This document shows positions 26,527 to 35,960 of a stretch of DNA of 64,000 bases, in pieces. The DNA lies in NCBI GenBank assembly GCA_963708205.1, contig OY970196.1, positions 1,488,001-1,552,000 on the forward strand, written 5' to 3'. The stretch is from CAVYTF01 sp963708205. GTDB taxonomy: Bacteria > Bacteroidota > Bacteroidia > Chitinophagales > Chitinophagaceae. How positions within the stretch are numbered: the stretch's first letter is position 1; every line of letters begins with the position of its first letter. The notes below the pieces were generated by a model. It was given only the letters and a program-made list of their open reading frames with translations, was not told the origin of the DNA and made no database searches. Position numbers and translations under genes: made by a program.

Positions 26527-26554
26527 CAAAAGTAATTATTCAGTATGTACTGAA
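26527..26554 (-). promoter_or_regulatory. surA promoter box with 16-bp inverted repeat
   Basis: On the minus strand TACTTTTG (26527-26534) is a perfect -7 box 18 nt before the ATG. Just upstream, 26539-26554 is TTCAGTA-CA-TACTGAA, two perfect 7-nt arms with a 2-nt spacer, covering the stretch up to the expected -33 element. It is placed as a repressor or activator site. Confidence 0.5.
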
Positions 26555-26584
26555 AATGCTTTTAACAAACAATTGCTGAAGAAA

Positions 26585-29501
26585 TTATAAGGTGCGTTTT
26601 ACTTCTTCTTCTTCATATGCAACAATAGTATCGCCGGTGTTTATGTCTGCAAAATTTTTAATGGTAAGTCCGCATTCGTAGCCTGAGGCAACATCTTTCA
26701 TGTCATCTTTAAATCTTTTCAAACTTCCCAGCTCTGCGTAAACACCTTCCTGTCTTGGATAAAGCAAAATGCCATCTCTGAACAAACGTATTTTACTATC
26801 ACGTTTTATTTTTCCATCAAGTACATAACAACCTGCAACAACTGCTTTATCAAATCTATACACTTCCCGGATCTCAACATTTGCAACTTCTTTCTCTTCA
26901 ACTTTCGGCTCAAGCATTCCTTCCATTGCACTTTTCACTTCTTCTATGGCGTTGTAAATAATAGAGTAAGTTTTTATTTGAACACCTTCGTTTTCTGCAA
27001 GTTTATTTGCCTGCAAAGAAGGGCGAACATTAAACCCAACAATTACTGCATCGGAAGCAGTTGCCAACAACACATCACTTTCTGAAATTTGACCAACGGC
27101 TTTATGCACCACGTTTATCGCTACCTCAGGAGTGGAAAGTTTTTGTAAAGAATCACTTAATGCTTCTACAGAACCATCTACATCACCTTTAATAATTATC
27201 TTAAGTTCTTTAAAATTACCAAGTGCAAGTCTGCGCCCGATTTCATCAAGCGTAATATGTTTTCTTGCACGAAGACCTTGCTCACGCAAAATTTGGGAAC
27301 GCTTGGTGGCTACATCTTTCGCTTCAGTTTCATCAGCAAAAACTTTAAATTTTTCTCCCGCTTGCGGCGCACCATTTAACCCTAAAATTTGCACGGGAGA
27401 AGAAGGCAACGCTTCATCAGTGCGTTGATTACGCTCATTAAACATCGCTTTGATGCGGCCAGTAATATTGGCCTGAAACAATTAAATCCGATAAATTTAA
27501 TGTGCCATTTTGAACCAAAATAGTTGCAACATACCCACGACCTTTATCGAGAGATGCTTCTATAATTGTGCCTGTCGCTTCGCGTTCTGCGTTTGCTTTC
27601 AACTCAAGCAATTCTGCTTCAAGCAAAATTTTCTCAAGCAGTTTGTCAACATTCAATCCCTGCTTTGCAGATATTTCCTGGCTTTGATATTTACCACCCC
27701 ATTCTTCCACCAAAATATTCATCTGTGCAAGTTGCTCATATATTTTTTGAGGATTAGCACCATCTTTATCAATTTTATTAATGGCAAAAATCATTGGTAA
27801 AGAAGCGGCTTGCGCGTGAGAAATTGCTTCTTTTGTTTGAGGCATCACCGCGTCATCGGCAGCAATAACAATTACTGCTATATCAGCAGCCTTTGCACCA
27901 CGTGCACGCATGGCAGTAAATGCTTCGTGACCCGGTGTATCTAAAAAAGTAATTTTTTTATTGTTTGAAGTTGTCACCTGGTATGCGCCAATGTGCTGTG
28001 TAATTCCACCAGCTTCACCCGCAACAACATTAGCACTTCTGATATAATCGAGTAAGGAAGTTTTACCATGATCCACATGCCCCATGATTGTAACAATAGG
28101 TGCTCGCGGAATAAGATCATCATCATTATCTTCATAGTCTTCATCATCTTCTTCCACTTCTTCAACACCCATAAATTCTACTTCGAAATTAAATTCTCCT
28201 GCAACTAACTCTATTACTTCTGCATCCAAACGTTGGTTAATAGAAACCATTATACCAAGATTCATACACTTACTTATAACATCAGCAAAACTTACATCCA
28301 TTAAATTTGCTAATTCGCTCACTGTTACAAATTCAGTTACCTGCAGCTTGTTATCAGTTTCGGAAACGCCTGTTGTTTCGGCGGCTTCTTCTCTTTTTGC
28401 ACGCCGATATTTTGCTTTAAGACTTTTGCCTCGACCACCTGAGCCTGAAAGTTTCGCTTGTGTTTCGCGGATTTTTTCCTGAATTTGTTTTTGATCTATT
28501 TCTTTATCTTCAGGCTTTCTGTCTCTATTATTTCTTACCGGACCTCTGTTTAATGGAGGTCGTGAAGTTCCCGGTGCAGGTCTGTTAAACCTGTTTCCCG
28601 GCGCCTGTGAAGGTGGCGCATTGCCATTTCTATTAGGGTTGTAAGTGGGCCGATTATCACGTGTGAAAGGAGACGGCGCACGCTGAAATGTATTCGGCCC
28701 GTTAACATTTTCATTTCCTTTTCTATCGACAGGAATGCGTTTTCGCTTACGTTTTTCTTCACGAACGGGAGCTTTTGGCCTTACATCATTTTCAACCGGA
28801 AGATTTATTTTACCTACTATTTTCGGACCTTCTATTTTTTCTGCCTTTATATTTTCTATTAAAGGTGCAGCTTCTTCCTGCGTATCAATAACTGCATCTG
28901 TATTTATTTCTGTAACATTTTTTTTCTCAACTGCTTCTTCAGAAATATTTTTTTCTGATTCAGTTTGAATTTTTTCTTCGTCTTGCTTTGCTTTTTTCTT
29001 AGATGTTTTTTTAGGACGTGTTGAAGAATCTATTGTAGATAAATCTATCTTTTTTATTTCTTTCGGCGCTTCAATTTCAGGCGCTTTTATGTTTTCAATT
29101 TCCGGAACCGGCTTTGCTTCCTCCTCAACTTTTGCAACTTTAGGCTGAGGTAGCTCTTCTTCTTTTTTTATAGGAACATTAGCAATTACAGGCTCTTCTT
29201 TTACAATTACTTTTTTCTCGCTCTTACCAAAACTTATATCTTCTTCATCTTTTTTCTTTCTTTCTGTTGCAGCGCTTTTAGGTATTTCTATAAGGTCTGC
29301 TTTATTCTTAGCTACTTTATCGCTTGAAAATTCTGCCTGCAATGCGTAATACATTTTCTCAGTAAGCTTTGCAGTTGGCTTTACATCATCTTTGCTGAAA
29401 CCTTTTTTTACTAAAAAATCTATAAGCGTATCCTGACCAACGTTAAACTCTTTAGCGGCAGCTAATACTCTGGGTAATTTTATTTCTTTTACTTCTGACA
29501 T
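26585..29501 (-). CDS. infB: Translation initiation factor IF-2, interrupted by a +1 frameshift
   Basis: IF-2 brings fMet-tRNA to the ribosome. The first frame (29501 to 27438) carries the IF2_N segment VLAAAKEFNVGQDTLIDFL, a long charged linker, and the GTPase domain with GHVDHGKT near residue 470, DTPGHEAF and NKID. It ends in the sequence GQYYWPHQSDV. The second frame (open from 27481 to 26585) continues with GRIKAMFNERNQR and domains III-IV. Removing one base at 27461 joins them as GQYYGRIKAMFNERNQ, the expected family sequence, for a protein of about 971 residues. As the gene is essential, a sequencing error is most likely; decoding by frameshifting or a real mutation are alternatives. 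Confidence 0.9.
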
Positions 29502-29540
29502 TCAATACATTTTCCAAATAGCTGGAAAGGCTTTTAGTTT

Positions 29541-30788
29541 CTATTCTTTTTCAAATTCTTCTTTCAAAATTTTCCTTATATCATCTATTGTTTCCTTTTC
29601 AAGATCAGTTCTGCGTTCCAGTTCTTCTGCAGAAAGATTTAAAACACTTCTGCCTGTATCGCAGCCTACGCGCTTCAATTCATCGATAATCCATGGTTCT
29701 ATTTCGTCACTGAATTCTTCGAGATCAATATCAAATTGTTCTGTTTCTCCTTCAGTATCGCGGAAAACATCAATTTCATATCCTGTCAATTCGCAAGCCA
29801 ATTTTATATTAACTCCTCTTCTTCCAATAGCGAGTGAAACCTGGTCTGCTTTTAAAAATACTTCTGCATGTTTTTTTTCATTATCTAAATTCATGTAACT
29901 TATTTTAGATGGTGTTAATGAACGCTGGATGAGTAACTGTATGTTTGAAGTATAATTTATGACATCTATATTTTCATTTTTTAATTCACGCACAATGCCG
30001 TGAATGCGACTTCCCTTCATGCCTACGCATGCGCCAACAGGATCTATTCTATCGTCAAAACTTTCTACGGCAACCTTTGCTCTTTCTCCAGGCTCGCGTA
30101 CAATTTTTTTAATTGTAATGAGACCATCAAAAATTTCGGGCACTTCTATTTCGAGCAATTTAGCAAGAAATTCAGGACTGGTGCGTGATAAAATAATTAC
30201 AGGCGAACTATTTTTAATATCCACTCTTCTGATTACTGCGCGAACATTTTCTCCTTTCTTAAAATAATCCTGCGGAATTTGTTCGCTTTTTGGAAGGATC
30301 AATTCATTGCCTTCTTCATCAAGCAATAACACTTCTTTTTTCCAAACCTGGTAAACTTCTGCATTTACAATTTCACCAATTCTATCTCCATATTTTTTTA
30401 TAAGCACATTTTTTTTCAGATCATTGATGCGGCTGGCAAGTGTTTGTTTTGCTGCTAAAATTGCGCGTCTTCCAAAATCGAGGATATCAACTTCTTCATA
30501 TAATTCTTCGCCTACTTCAAAATCGGGCGCAATCTTTACTGCATAACTATATGGAACTTCTGCGAGCGGATCGTTAACATCATCATCATCCATGATCATG
30601 CGGCGGCGGATAATTTCAAGATCACCTTTTTCTGCATTTACAATTACATCAAAATTTTCATCGCTTGTAAATTTTTTGCGAAGCAATGTTTTAAAAACAT
30701 CTTCTACAACTTTCATCATGGTTGGACGATCGATGTTTTCTGCATCTTTAAAATCCTGGAATGCTTCGATTAAATTAATACTTGCCAT
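29541..30788 (-). CDS. nusA: Transcription termination/antitermination factor NusA
   Basis: RNA polymerase-binding factor of 415 residues. The N-terminal domain starts with ASINLIEAFQDFKDAENIDRP (read in parts), an S1 domain follows near 130-200, and the KH domains carry DPVGACVGMKGSRIHGI and SLAIGRRGVNIKLACELTG. The protein lacks the C-terminal acidic repeats of Proteobacteria, normal for this phylum. It is the middle gene of rimP-nusA-infB, with 35 nt to rimP and 39 nt to infB, and depends on the rimP promoter. Confidence 0.95.
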   Translation of the reverse strand: MASINLIEAFQDFKDAENIDRPTMMKVVEDVFKTLLRKKFTSDENFDVIVNAEKGDLEIIRRRMIMDDDDVNDPLAEVPYSYAVKIAPDFEVGEELYEEVDILDFGRRAILAAKQTLASRINDLKKNVLIKKYGDRIGEIVNAEVYQVWKKEVLLLDEEGNELILPKSEQIPQDYFKKGENVRAVIRRVDIKNSSPVIILSRTSPEFLAKLLEIEVPEIFDGLITIKKIVREPGERAKVAVESFDDRIDPVGACVGMKGSRIHGIVRELKNENIDVINYTSNIQLLIQRSLTPSKISYMNLDNEKKHAEVFLKADQVSLAIGRRGVNIKLACELTGYEIDVFRDTEGETEQFDIDLEEFSDEIEPWIIDELKRVGCDTGRSVLNLSAEELERRTDLEKETIDDIRKILKEEFEKE

Positions 30789-30823
30789 ACGTTTAAGATT
30801 TACAAAATAATACTGTTTAAGAT

Positions 30824-31303
30824 TTAATTGTTTTTAAAATTGATTTGAACTGTTGTTGTTTTGATGTTCTCAAATGGAATAACAATTTGTTGTGTAATTG
30901 CCTTTTTACCTTTGCCGGCATTGCTTTGCAGCATAATATCATTTTCACTGACCTGTAATAATTTGCCTTCAGTTTTTGTTTCATCATTAAAAACTACTTC
31001 TACATTTCTTCCAATATTTTTAAGATATTGACGATGCATTTTCAAAGGTGTGTCAATGCCCGGCGAAGATACTTCCAGTGAAAAATCTGCATCAGAAAAT
31101 ATGCCTCCTTCTTCAATTAACTTATATAATTTTCTATTTATCTGCACACATTTTTCTATTGTTATACCTTGATCACCATCAAGAAAAACCTTTACATTAT
31201 TTGTAGGTTTTATGGTAACAAGCACACAAAAATATTCGCGCTCTTCGGCTATAATTGAGTTTATTAAAGATTCTATTTTTTCTATGTTATTTCCATCAAC
31301 CAT
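30824..31303 (-). CDS. rimP: Ribosome maturation factor RimP
   Basis: Assists assembly of the 30S subunit; 159 residues. Typical segments are FLDGDQGITIEKCVQINRKL, which is the conserved IxxDxxxSxxDC-type strand-helix in this phylum, and FSLEVSSPGIDTPLKMHRQY. The ATG at 31303 is preferred: an open frame continues to a TTG at 31339, but that stretch is a stable hairpin in the leader RNA and the remaining length is normal for RimP. First gene of the rimP-nusA-infB operon, with a strong promoter at 31360-31389. Confidence 0.92.
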   Translation of the reverse strand: MVDGNNIEKIESLINSIIAEEREYFCVLVTIKPTNNVKVFLDGDQGITIEKCVQINRKLYKLIEEGGIFSDADFSLEVSSPGIDTPLKMHRQYLKNIGRNVEVVFNDETKTEGKLLQVSENDIMLQSNAGKGKKAITQQIVIPFENIKTTTVQINFKNN

Positions 31304-31313
31304 ATAAAAACCA

Positions 31314-31337
31314 GAAGGGAACGATTCCGTTCCCTTC
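31314..31337 (-). promoter_or_regulatory. Leader hairpin of the rimP operon
   Basis: On the minus strand a 10-bp perfect stem, GAAGGGAACG with CGTTCCCTTC, closes a GAAT loop. It is followed by TGG and a run of five T, then the rimP ATG 10 nt after the stem. It lies within the roughly 50-nt leader behind the promoter. The shape suits an attenuator or a site for translational feedback. Confidence 0.6.
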
Positions 31338-31359
31338 AACTAATTCATTTTTTCTATTG

Positions 31360-31389
31360 CAAATATACAGTAACATTTTAAATTTTCAA
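31360..31389 (-). promoter_or_regulatory. Promoter of rimP-nusA-infB
   Basis: On the minus strand TTG (31387-31389), 19 nt, TATATTTG (31360-31367): a full match to the Bacteroidota housekeeping consensus. Transcription should start near 31353. Confidence 0.75.
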
Positions 31390-31424
31390 ATTAAGGCATT
31401 GTTAACTGTTGAGTAATTGAATTT

Positions 31425-31456
31425 TTGATGTTTTATCGGCATGCATATTATCTTTG
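31425..31456 (+). promoter_or_regulatory. Promoter of the DUF4834 gene
   Basis: TTG (31425-31427), 21 nt, TATCTTTG (31449-31456): a full consensus match, followed 8 nt later by the ATG at 31465. It overlaps an upstream in-frame ATG at 31441, which therefore cannot be the start; the mRNA is nearly leaderless. Confidence 0.7.
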
Positions 31457-31464
31457 CAAACTTT

Positions 31465-31707
31465 ATGGGAGAGTTATTAGATATATTTTACGCAGGTCTT
31501 GTTATTTATTTTATCTATAAATTTATTACCGGTTTGGTAATGCCTGTTTCAAAAATGTCTTCTGATATGAGAAGCACTATGAAAAAAATGCAGGAAGAAC
31601 AAATGAATAAAAGAAATGATGTTCATTCTGAAAGATTTTCTCAACCACAAACTAAACCTACCGCAAAAAAATCCGGCGATTATATTGACTTTGAAGAGGT
31701 AAAATAA
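31465..31707 (+). CDS. Small DUF4834-like membrane protein
   Basis: Protein of 80 residues with one N-terminal transmembrane helix (LLDIFYAGLVIYFIYKFITG) followed by a charged, Gln/Lys-rich tail ending in GDYIDFEEVK. This single-helix form with an IDFEE-type tail resembles DUF4834, a family found in Bacteroidota and of unknown function. The start is set by the promoter at 31425-31456. It diverges from rimP and converges with ricT, whose stop is 12 nt away. Confidence 0.75.
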   Translation: MGELLDIFYAGLVIYFIYKFITGLVMPVSKMSSDMRSTMKKMQEEQMNKRNDVHSERFSQPQTKPTAKKSGDYIDFEEVK

Positions 31708-31719
31708 TTACAAAAAAAA

Positions 31720-32991
31720 TTACTGAACATTTCTATTCGGTGGCTTTTGCTGCGGAGGTCTTTTTGGTCTGAAGCGTTGTGAATGCTGATTTTGCTGTGG
31801 TCTTTGAGGTTGATCGTTTTGAGATCTTCGGTCCTGCGGTGGATTTCTTTGTACTTGATTTTTTGATTGTTGGTTTCTGTTTTTATTTTGCCTTTTTCTA
31901 TCATTGCCATCAAGGCTGCGCAAACTAATTTGGCCAACTACATCAACAAATACAGGTTCAGCTTCAGTGATTTTATTTGAAATTAATTCAACCGGTTTTA
32001 AATCGTCAGGGCGTTCGCCTAAAGCATTCAACCGCTGAATTTCTTTTACCCGGGGAATAGTTAGTGGGTATTGTTTATTAGTATCAGGTAAAACATACCA
32101 CATCAAATTTTTGAAAATATCTTTCTTTATTAAAGTTGCAGTTCCTTTTGTGGTTTGAATATTATCTGCATTGTCAGGAAAATTTTGCAATGCATCGAGA
32201 TAGGTATCAAGTTCATAATTTAAACAACATTTCAATCTTCCGCATTGACCGCTTAATTTGGTTTGATTAATTGATAAATTTTGATAACGAGCTGCAGTTG
32301 TTGTTACACTTTTGAAATCTGTGAGCCAGGTAGCACAACAAAGTTCTCTGCCGCAACTTCCAATTCCACCAACCTTTCCGGCTTCCTGGCGAATACCGAT
32401 TTGCCGCATCTCCACTTTAGTTTTAAAATCGCTCGCAAAAGATTTTATCATCTCTCTAAAATCCACACGATCATCAGCTGTATAAAAAAAAGTGGCTTTT
32501 TTACCATCAGCCTGAAATTCAACTTCGCTTAATTTCATTTGCAAATTCAGCGTTCTAGCAATAGCGCGGCTTCGCATTAATGCATCTTGTTCGCGTGCTT
32601 TATTTTGCCTGAACAAATCAAGATCGCGTTCATTGCTTTTACGCAATATTTTTTTTATATCCGAGTTAAATTCATCGACACCTTTTTTCTTCATTTGCAG
32701 CCGTACCATTTCACCCGAAATACTTATTTCACCAACATCAAAACCACCCACACCTTCTACAGTTACGTACTCGCCTTTTTCAAAATATTGCAGTGTAGGA
32801 TTTCTAAAAAATTCTTTACGGCTTCCCTGTTTAAAACTTACTTCTACAATTTTGCAACTACTTTCAGGATCGCTAAAAGGCAAATTCATCAGCCAATCAT
32901 GCACATTCATTCTGTTGCAACTTCCGGTGCTGCAACTCCCATTGCTCTTACAACCGTTTGGAGTGCCCGTTCCGCAACTTCCACAAGCCAT
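31720..32991 (-). CDS. ricT: RicT/PSP1-domain protein
   Basis: Protein of 423 residues containing the PSP1 domain: EVSFKQGSRKEFFRNP, GEYVTVEGVGGFDVGEIS, then the cysteine block GIGSCGRELCC and LSGQCGRLKCCLNYE near residues 215-260. In Bacillus RicT (YaaT) forms an Fe-S complex with RicA and RicF that affects RNA processing by RNase Y. The N-terminus has an additional Cys-rich stretch (MACGSCGTGTPNGCKSNGSC) and the C-terminus a Gln/Arg/Pro-rich low-complexity tail; both are Bacteroidota features. holB lies upstream after a 267-nt gap in which I see nothing clear. Confidence 0.85.
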   Translation of the reverse strand: MACGSCGTGTPNGCKSNGSCSTGSCNRMNVHDWLMNLPFSDPESSCKIVEVSFKQGSRKEFFRNPTLQYFEKGEYVTVEGVGGFDVGEISISGEMVRLQMKKKGVDEFNSDIKKILRKSNERDLDLFRQNKAREQDALMRSRAIARTLNLQMKLSEVEFQADGKKATFFYTADDRVDFREMIKSFASDFKTKVEMRQIGIRQEAGKVGGIGSCGRELCCATWLTDFKSVTTTAARYQNLSINQTKLSGQCGRLKCCLNYELDTYLDALQNFPDNADNIQTTKGTATLIKKDIFKNLMWYVLPDTNKQYPLTIPRVKEIQRLNALGERPDDLKPVELISNKITEAEPVFVDVVGQISLRSLDGNDRKRQNKNRNQQSKNQVQRNPPQDRRSQNDQPQRPQQNQHSQRFRPKRPPQQKPPNRNVQ

Positions 32992-33258
32992 GCTATTCTA
33001 CAATTTTATTATTAAAAAATAATGAATTTGGGAAGAAGGAGGCAATTGCAATGTTGATATAGCTTCGTTGCGGTGCACGTCTTGCGTGCTTTATATCTTG
33101 AAATATTTTAAATCAAAAACTCACAATTATTTCTTAGCTCAACCAATACGCGTTTAAACTGCAAATCGATCCCGCAAACTTCAACACGCTGCCTAAATCT
33201 GCTTAATCTCCCAAAAAACTTCTTATCATTAACGCGCAATCACGAAATAAAGTGCGCA

Positions 33259-34461
33259 TCAATCCATCAAAATTAATGTTTTATGCTGAATAATATGCGC
33301 AAGCTTAATGGTAAGCGCATGAAGCAACATTTTGGCATTTGCGTTTCGCTCAATATAATATGTTGCTTTATCAAGCTCTTCAACAATTGCTTCCTGCTGC
33401 GCAATGCCTGCAATTTTATTAAGCCGATTGGCAAAATCTTTTTCTTTTTCATCTAACTCAATTCTATCTGCACCAATAATTCTTATGCGAATACTTTGCA
33501 TGAGCAGATGATTGAAATATCGCAGAAATTGTTTTTGTTTTTCACGACCGAGTTTGCTCATTTCTTCTACACATTTCACCTGCTCAATCGGCCCGCCTTT
33601 AATTGCGGCATTAAGCCAATCTCTTAAAAGTGATTGCCAGTCTTCACTTGCGTGTTGCAGTAATTGCAAAGCTTCCCGATAATTGCCTTCGGCGATGGCA
33701 GCAGTTTGATGCGCCATTTCGCGTGATGTATTATTTCGCATAATCAAAGCTTCTTCAATATCTTTATCTTCAAGCGCAGGAATTTTTACCAATTGGCAGC
33801 GGCTTAAAATAGTTGGAAGAATTTGCTCTTCACTTTCTGCCACTAAAATAAACAAGGTATTTGGCGGCGGCTCTTCAATAGATTTTAATAATTTATTCCC
33901 TTCTTTGCCAAGATATTCGGGCATCCACATCACAAGAATTTTGTATCCGCTTTCAAAACTTTTCAAACTCAGTTTATGAATGATGTCATTACATTCTTCA
34001 GCCGTAATATTTCCCTGTTGGTTTTCTTTTACTTTTATTTTTTCAATCCAGTCAAAAGCATTTCCATAACTGGAATGGTTTATAAATTCTCTCCAATCTG
34101 TAATAAAATCTGTGGCAATGGGTTTGTCTCCAGCTTTTGCAGGAACAACAGGATATGAAAAATGAATGTCGGGATGAATGTATTGATTTGCTTTAATGCA
34201 CGAAGCGCAAACGCCGCAACTATCGAATATTTGGGGATGATTTATTGTCGATTCTTCTTCACCGAATAAAGAAATTCCTGTTGATTTTTTTATGTTGACT
34301 TTTTCGCAAACGATAAATTGTGTGAATGCAAGTGCAAGTGGCAAAGCGCCGCATCCCTCTTTTCCTAAAAATAATAAAGCATGGCTCAAACGATTTTCAT
34401 GAACCATTTCAGTTAAATGCTTTGTTGTTTGCGTTTGACCAATAACATCTTTGAATTGCAT
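33259..34461 (-). CDS. holB: DNA polymerase III subunit delta-prime/ATPase clamp-loader protein
   Basis: AAA+ clamp-loader subunit of about 400 residues. It begins MQFKDVIGQTQTTKHLTEMV and LSHALLFLGKEGCGALPLALA, a degenerate Walker A as expected for delta-prime. A zinc-binding-like FDSCGVCASCIKANQYIHPD follows, then LLKSIEEPPPNTLFIL and the sensor TILSRCQLVKIP. The ATG at 34461 gives the family's usual first residues; the frame is open five codons further. A terminator-like hairpin for the upstream gpx gene separates the two. Confidence 0.85.
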   Translation of the reverse strand: MQFKDVIGQTQTTKHLTEMVHENRLSHALLFLGKEGCGALPLALAFTQFIVCEKVNIKKSTGISLFGEEESTINHPQIFDSCGVCASCIKANQYIHPDIHFSYPVVPAKAGDKPIATDFITDWREFINHSSYGNAFDWIEKIKVKENQQGNITAEECNDIIHKLSLKSFESGYKILVMWMPEYLGKEGNKLLKSIEEPPPNTLFILVAESEEQILPTILSRCQLVKIPALEDKDIEEALIMRNNTSREMAHQTAAIAEGNYREALQLLQHASEDWQSLLRDWLNAAIKGGPIEQVKCVEEMSKLGREKQKQFLRYFNHLLMQSIRIRIIGADRIELDEKEKDFANRLNKIAGIAQQEAIVEELDKATYYIERNANAKMLLHALTIKLAHIIQHKTLILMD

Positions 34462-34507
34462 GAAGCGAATTTGCAATTTTTAATTTAAAAATCAGAAGTT
34501 CCTTAAA

Positions 34508-34536
34508 AGAAAAAGGCTGATATAATTATCAACCTT
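34508..34536 (-). terminator. Terminator downstream of the glutathione peroxidase gene
   Basis: On the minus strand AAGGTTGAT and ATCAGCCTT pair (one G-U) around a 6-nt loop, followed by TTTTTCTTTT. It lies 23 nt after the gpx stop. Confidence 0.6.
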
Positions 34537-34558
34537 AAATAAATTGTACAAAAAAAAT

Positions 34559-35113
34559 CTACTTAATATATTTCAACAATTCATCGCTGTCGGGAGTTAC
34601 TTTACTATCGAAATGCGCAAGCAAATTGCCGTTTTCATCAATGATAAACTTGTTGAAATTCCAACTGATCGTCGCATCTAAAACACCATTCTCACTTTTA
34701 TTGCAGAGGTATTTATAAATTGGCGTAATGTTGTCTCCTTTCACATCAACCCTTGTTGTCAAGGGGAAAGTGACGCCATAATTTTTTTGACAAAATGTTT
34801 GAATGTCGCTGTCGTTATGAAATTCCTGGTCTGCAAAATCTGCTGAAGGAAAACCAACGATAACCAATTTGTCTTTGTATTGTTCGTACAGTTTTTCGAG
34901 CGCTGCATACTGCGGCGTAAATCCGCAATGCGAAGCTGTGTTTACAATTAAAATCTTTTTGCCTTTATATTGAGAAAAATCAATGGTGCTGCCATCTATT
35001 GATTTTATTTTAAAAGCATAAATATTTTTTACCATTTTAAAATCCTTTTTTGGGGTAAAACTTACAAAACTACATGTAACTAAAATAAAGGCTAATGAAA
35101 AAAAGTATCTCAT
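34559..35113 (-). CDS. Glutathione peroxidase-like thiol peroxidase, exported
   Basis: GPx-fold peroxidase of 184 residues with an N-terminal hydrophobic signal ending near LVTC (Cys14), so it is probably an envelope lipoprotein. The peroxidatic Cys63 lies in NTASHCGFTPQY, and Trp151-Asn152 of the catalytic tetrad in ISWNFNKF. The usual Gln of GFPCNQF is replaced: here the segment reads GFPSADF, with Asp92 at the Gln position. Reducing power would come from thioredoxin-like proteins rather than glutathione, as in most bacterial members. It has its own terminator. Confidence 0.85.
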   Translation of the reverse strand: MRYFFSLAFILVTCSFVSFTPKKDFKMVKNIYAFKIKSIDGSTIDFSQYKGKKILIVNTASHCGFTPQYAALEKLYEQYKDKLVIVGFPSADFADQEFHNDSDIQTFCQKNYGVTFPLTTRVDVKGDNITPIYKYLCNKSENGVLDATISWNFNKFIIDENGNLLAHFDSKVTPDSDELLKYIK

Positions 35114-35177
35114 AAAATTTTCTTTTTTTGAAAATGTATAAATTTAAAAATTAAGTTGCTCAATTGAAAATAGAACC

Positions 35178-35195
35178 TTGAACGGAGCGTCGCAA
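35178..35195. repeat. Short dispersed repeat, 18-nt exact copy (member 2)
   Basis: TTGAACGGAGCGTCGCAA, identical to 8983-9000, in the 145-nt gap between comF and the gpx gene. The following bases (GCAAAGC) differ from the first copy. Confidence 0.6.
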
Positions 35196-35258
35196 GCAAA
35201 GCTACATTTATATTCAACTGTTCGTCCCCAAAAATTTCTTTAAATAAATTTTCAAAAC

Positions 35259-35960
35259 TTAAATTGTATAAGCAACTGTTGCCAAACTAAGTTTCGTTCC
35301 GGGAATTTGCAGAATAACTTTTCCGCAAGCTTCTAAAGTGGCGCAGGTTGTTACAACATCATCAACCAATAAAATATGCTTCCCTTGCAGTAAATTTTTA
35401 TCTGCAATCTCAAACACACCTTCAATATTTTGCCATCTGCTGATCCTGCCTTTATGCGTTTGCGTTTCGGTAAAAATATTTCGCTCGATCACATCATTTA
35501 AAACAGGCTTGTGCAAAATTTCTCCAATACTATTTGCAATAATTTCTGCCTGGTTGTATCCACGCTGTTCTTGTTTTTTTATATTTAATGGTAAAGGCAA
35601 AATAACATCAACCTTTTCAAACCTTTTGCTGGCATGCATTTGCAGTGCAGTTAACTTTCCTAAAAAGCTTCCCACTTCTTTATTTCCTTTGTATTTTAAT
35701 TCAAACAATAAAGTTTGCAACACAGAATTTTTTGTAAAATAAAAAGCGCTTCCTGCGTTTTCAACATTAATTCTTCCGATAAATTTTTTTTCAATTAAAT
35801 TATTTTCTTTGGAAAAAAAACCAGTTTCAGGAAGTTCGTATAAACATTTTAAACAGATTAAATTATCATGCTCAACAACATCAGTTCCGCAACCCAAACA
35901 ATTATGCGGATACAATAAATGCAGAACGTCGTTGAAATAATATTTTATTTTGGCAAGCAT
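35259..35960 (-). CDS. ComF family phosphoribosyltransferase-like protein
   Basis: Protein of 233 residues with an N-terminal double zinc-ribbon (HNCLGCGTDV and LICLKCLYELP) and a C-terminal PRTase fold: ILPLPLNIKKQEQRGYNQAE, and the PRPP-binding loop ILLVDDVVTTCATLEACG. ComF proteins serve DNA uptake and natural transformation in several bacteria, probably at the inner membrane after DNA entry. Its start codon directly abuts the radA stop, and RadA/Sms is also a recombination factor of transformation, so the pair makes functional sense. Confidence 0.88.
   Translation of the reverse strand: MLAKIKYYFNDVLHLLYPHNCLGCGTDVVEHDNLICLKCLYELPETGFFSKENNLIEKKFIGRINVENAGSAFYFTKNSVLQTLLFELKYKGNKEVGSFLGKLTALQMHASKRFEKVDVILPLPLNIKKQEQRGYNQAEIIANSIGEILHKPVLNDVIERNIFTETQTHKGRISRWQNIEGVFEIADKNLLQGKHILLVDDVVTTCATLEACGKVILQIPGTKLSLATVAYTI

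Noticed and set aside
26585..27481. Separate gene for the C-terminal infB frame
   Set aside because: Its start lies inside the IF-2 sequence and the two frames fuse exactly when one base is removed; no independent start signal is seen.
27510..30810. Several 60-98-residue frames on the + strand across infB and nusA
   Set aside because: They are antisense shadows of strongly conserved genes.
31304..31339. TTG-started extension of rimP
   Set aside because: The stretch is a perfect hairpin in the leader and is not part of conserved RimP.
31441..31464. ATG at 31441 as start of the DUF4834 gene
   Set aside because: The consensus -7 box TATCTTTG at 31449-31456 is downstream of it.
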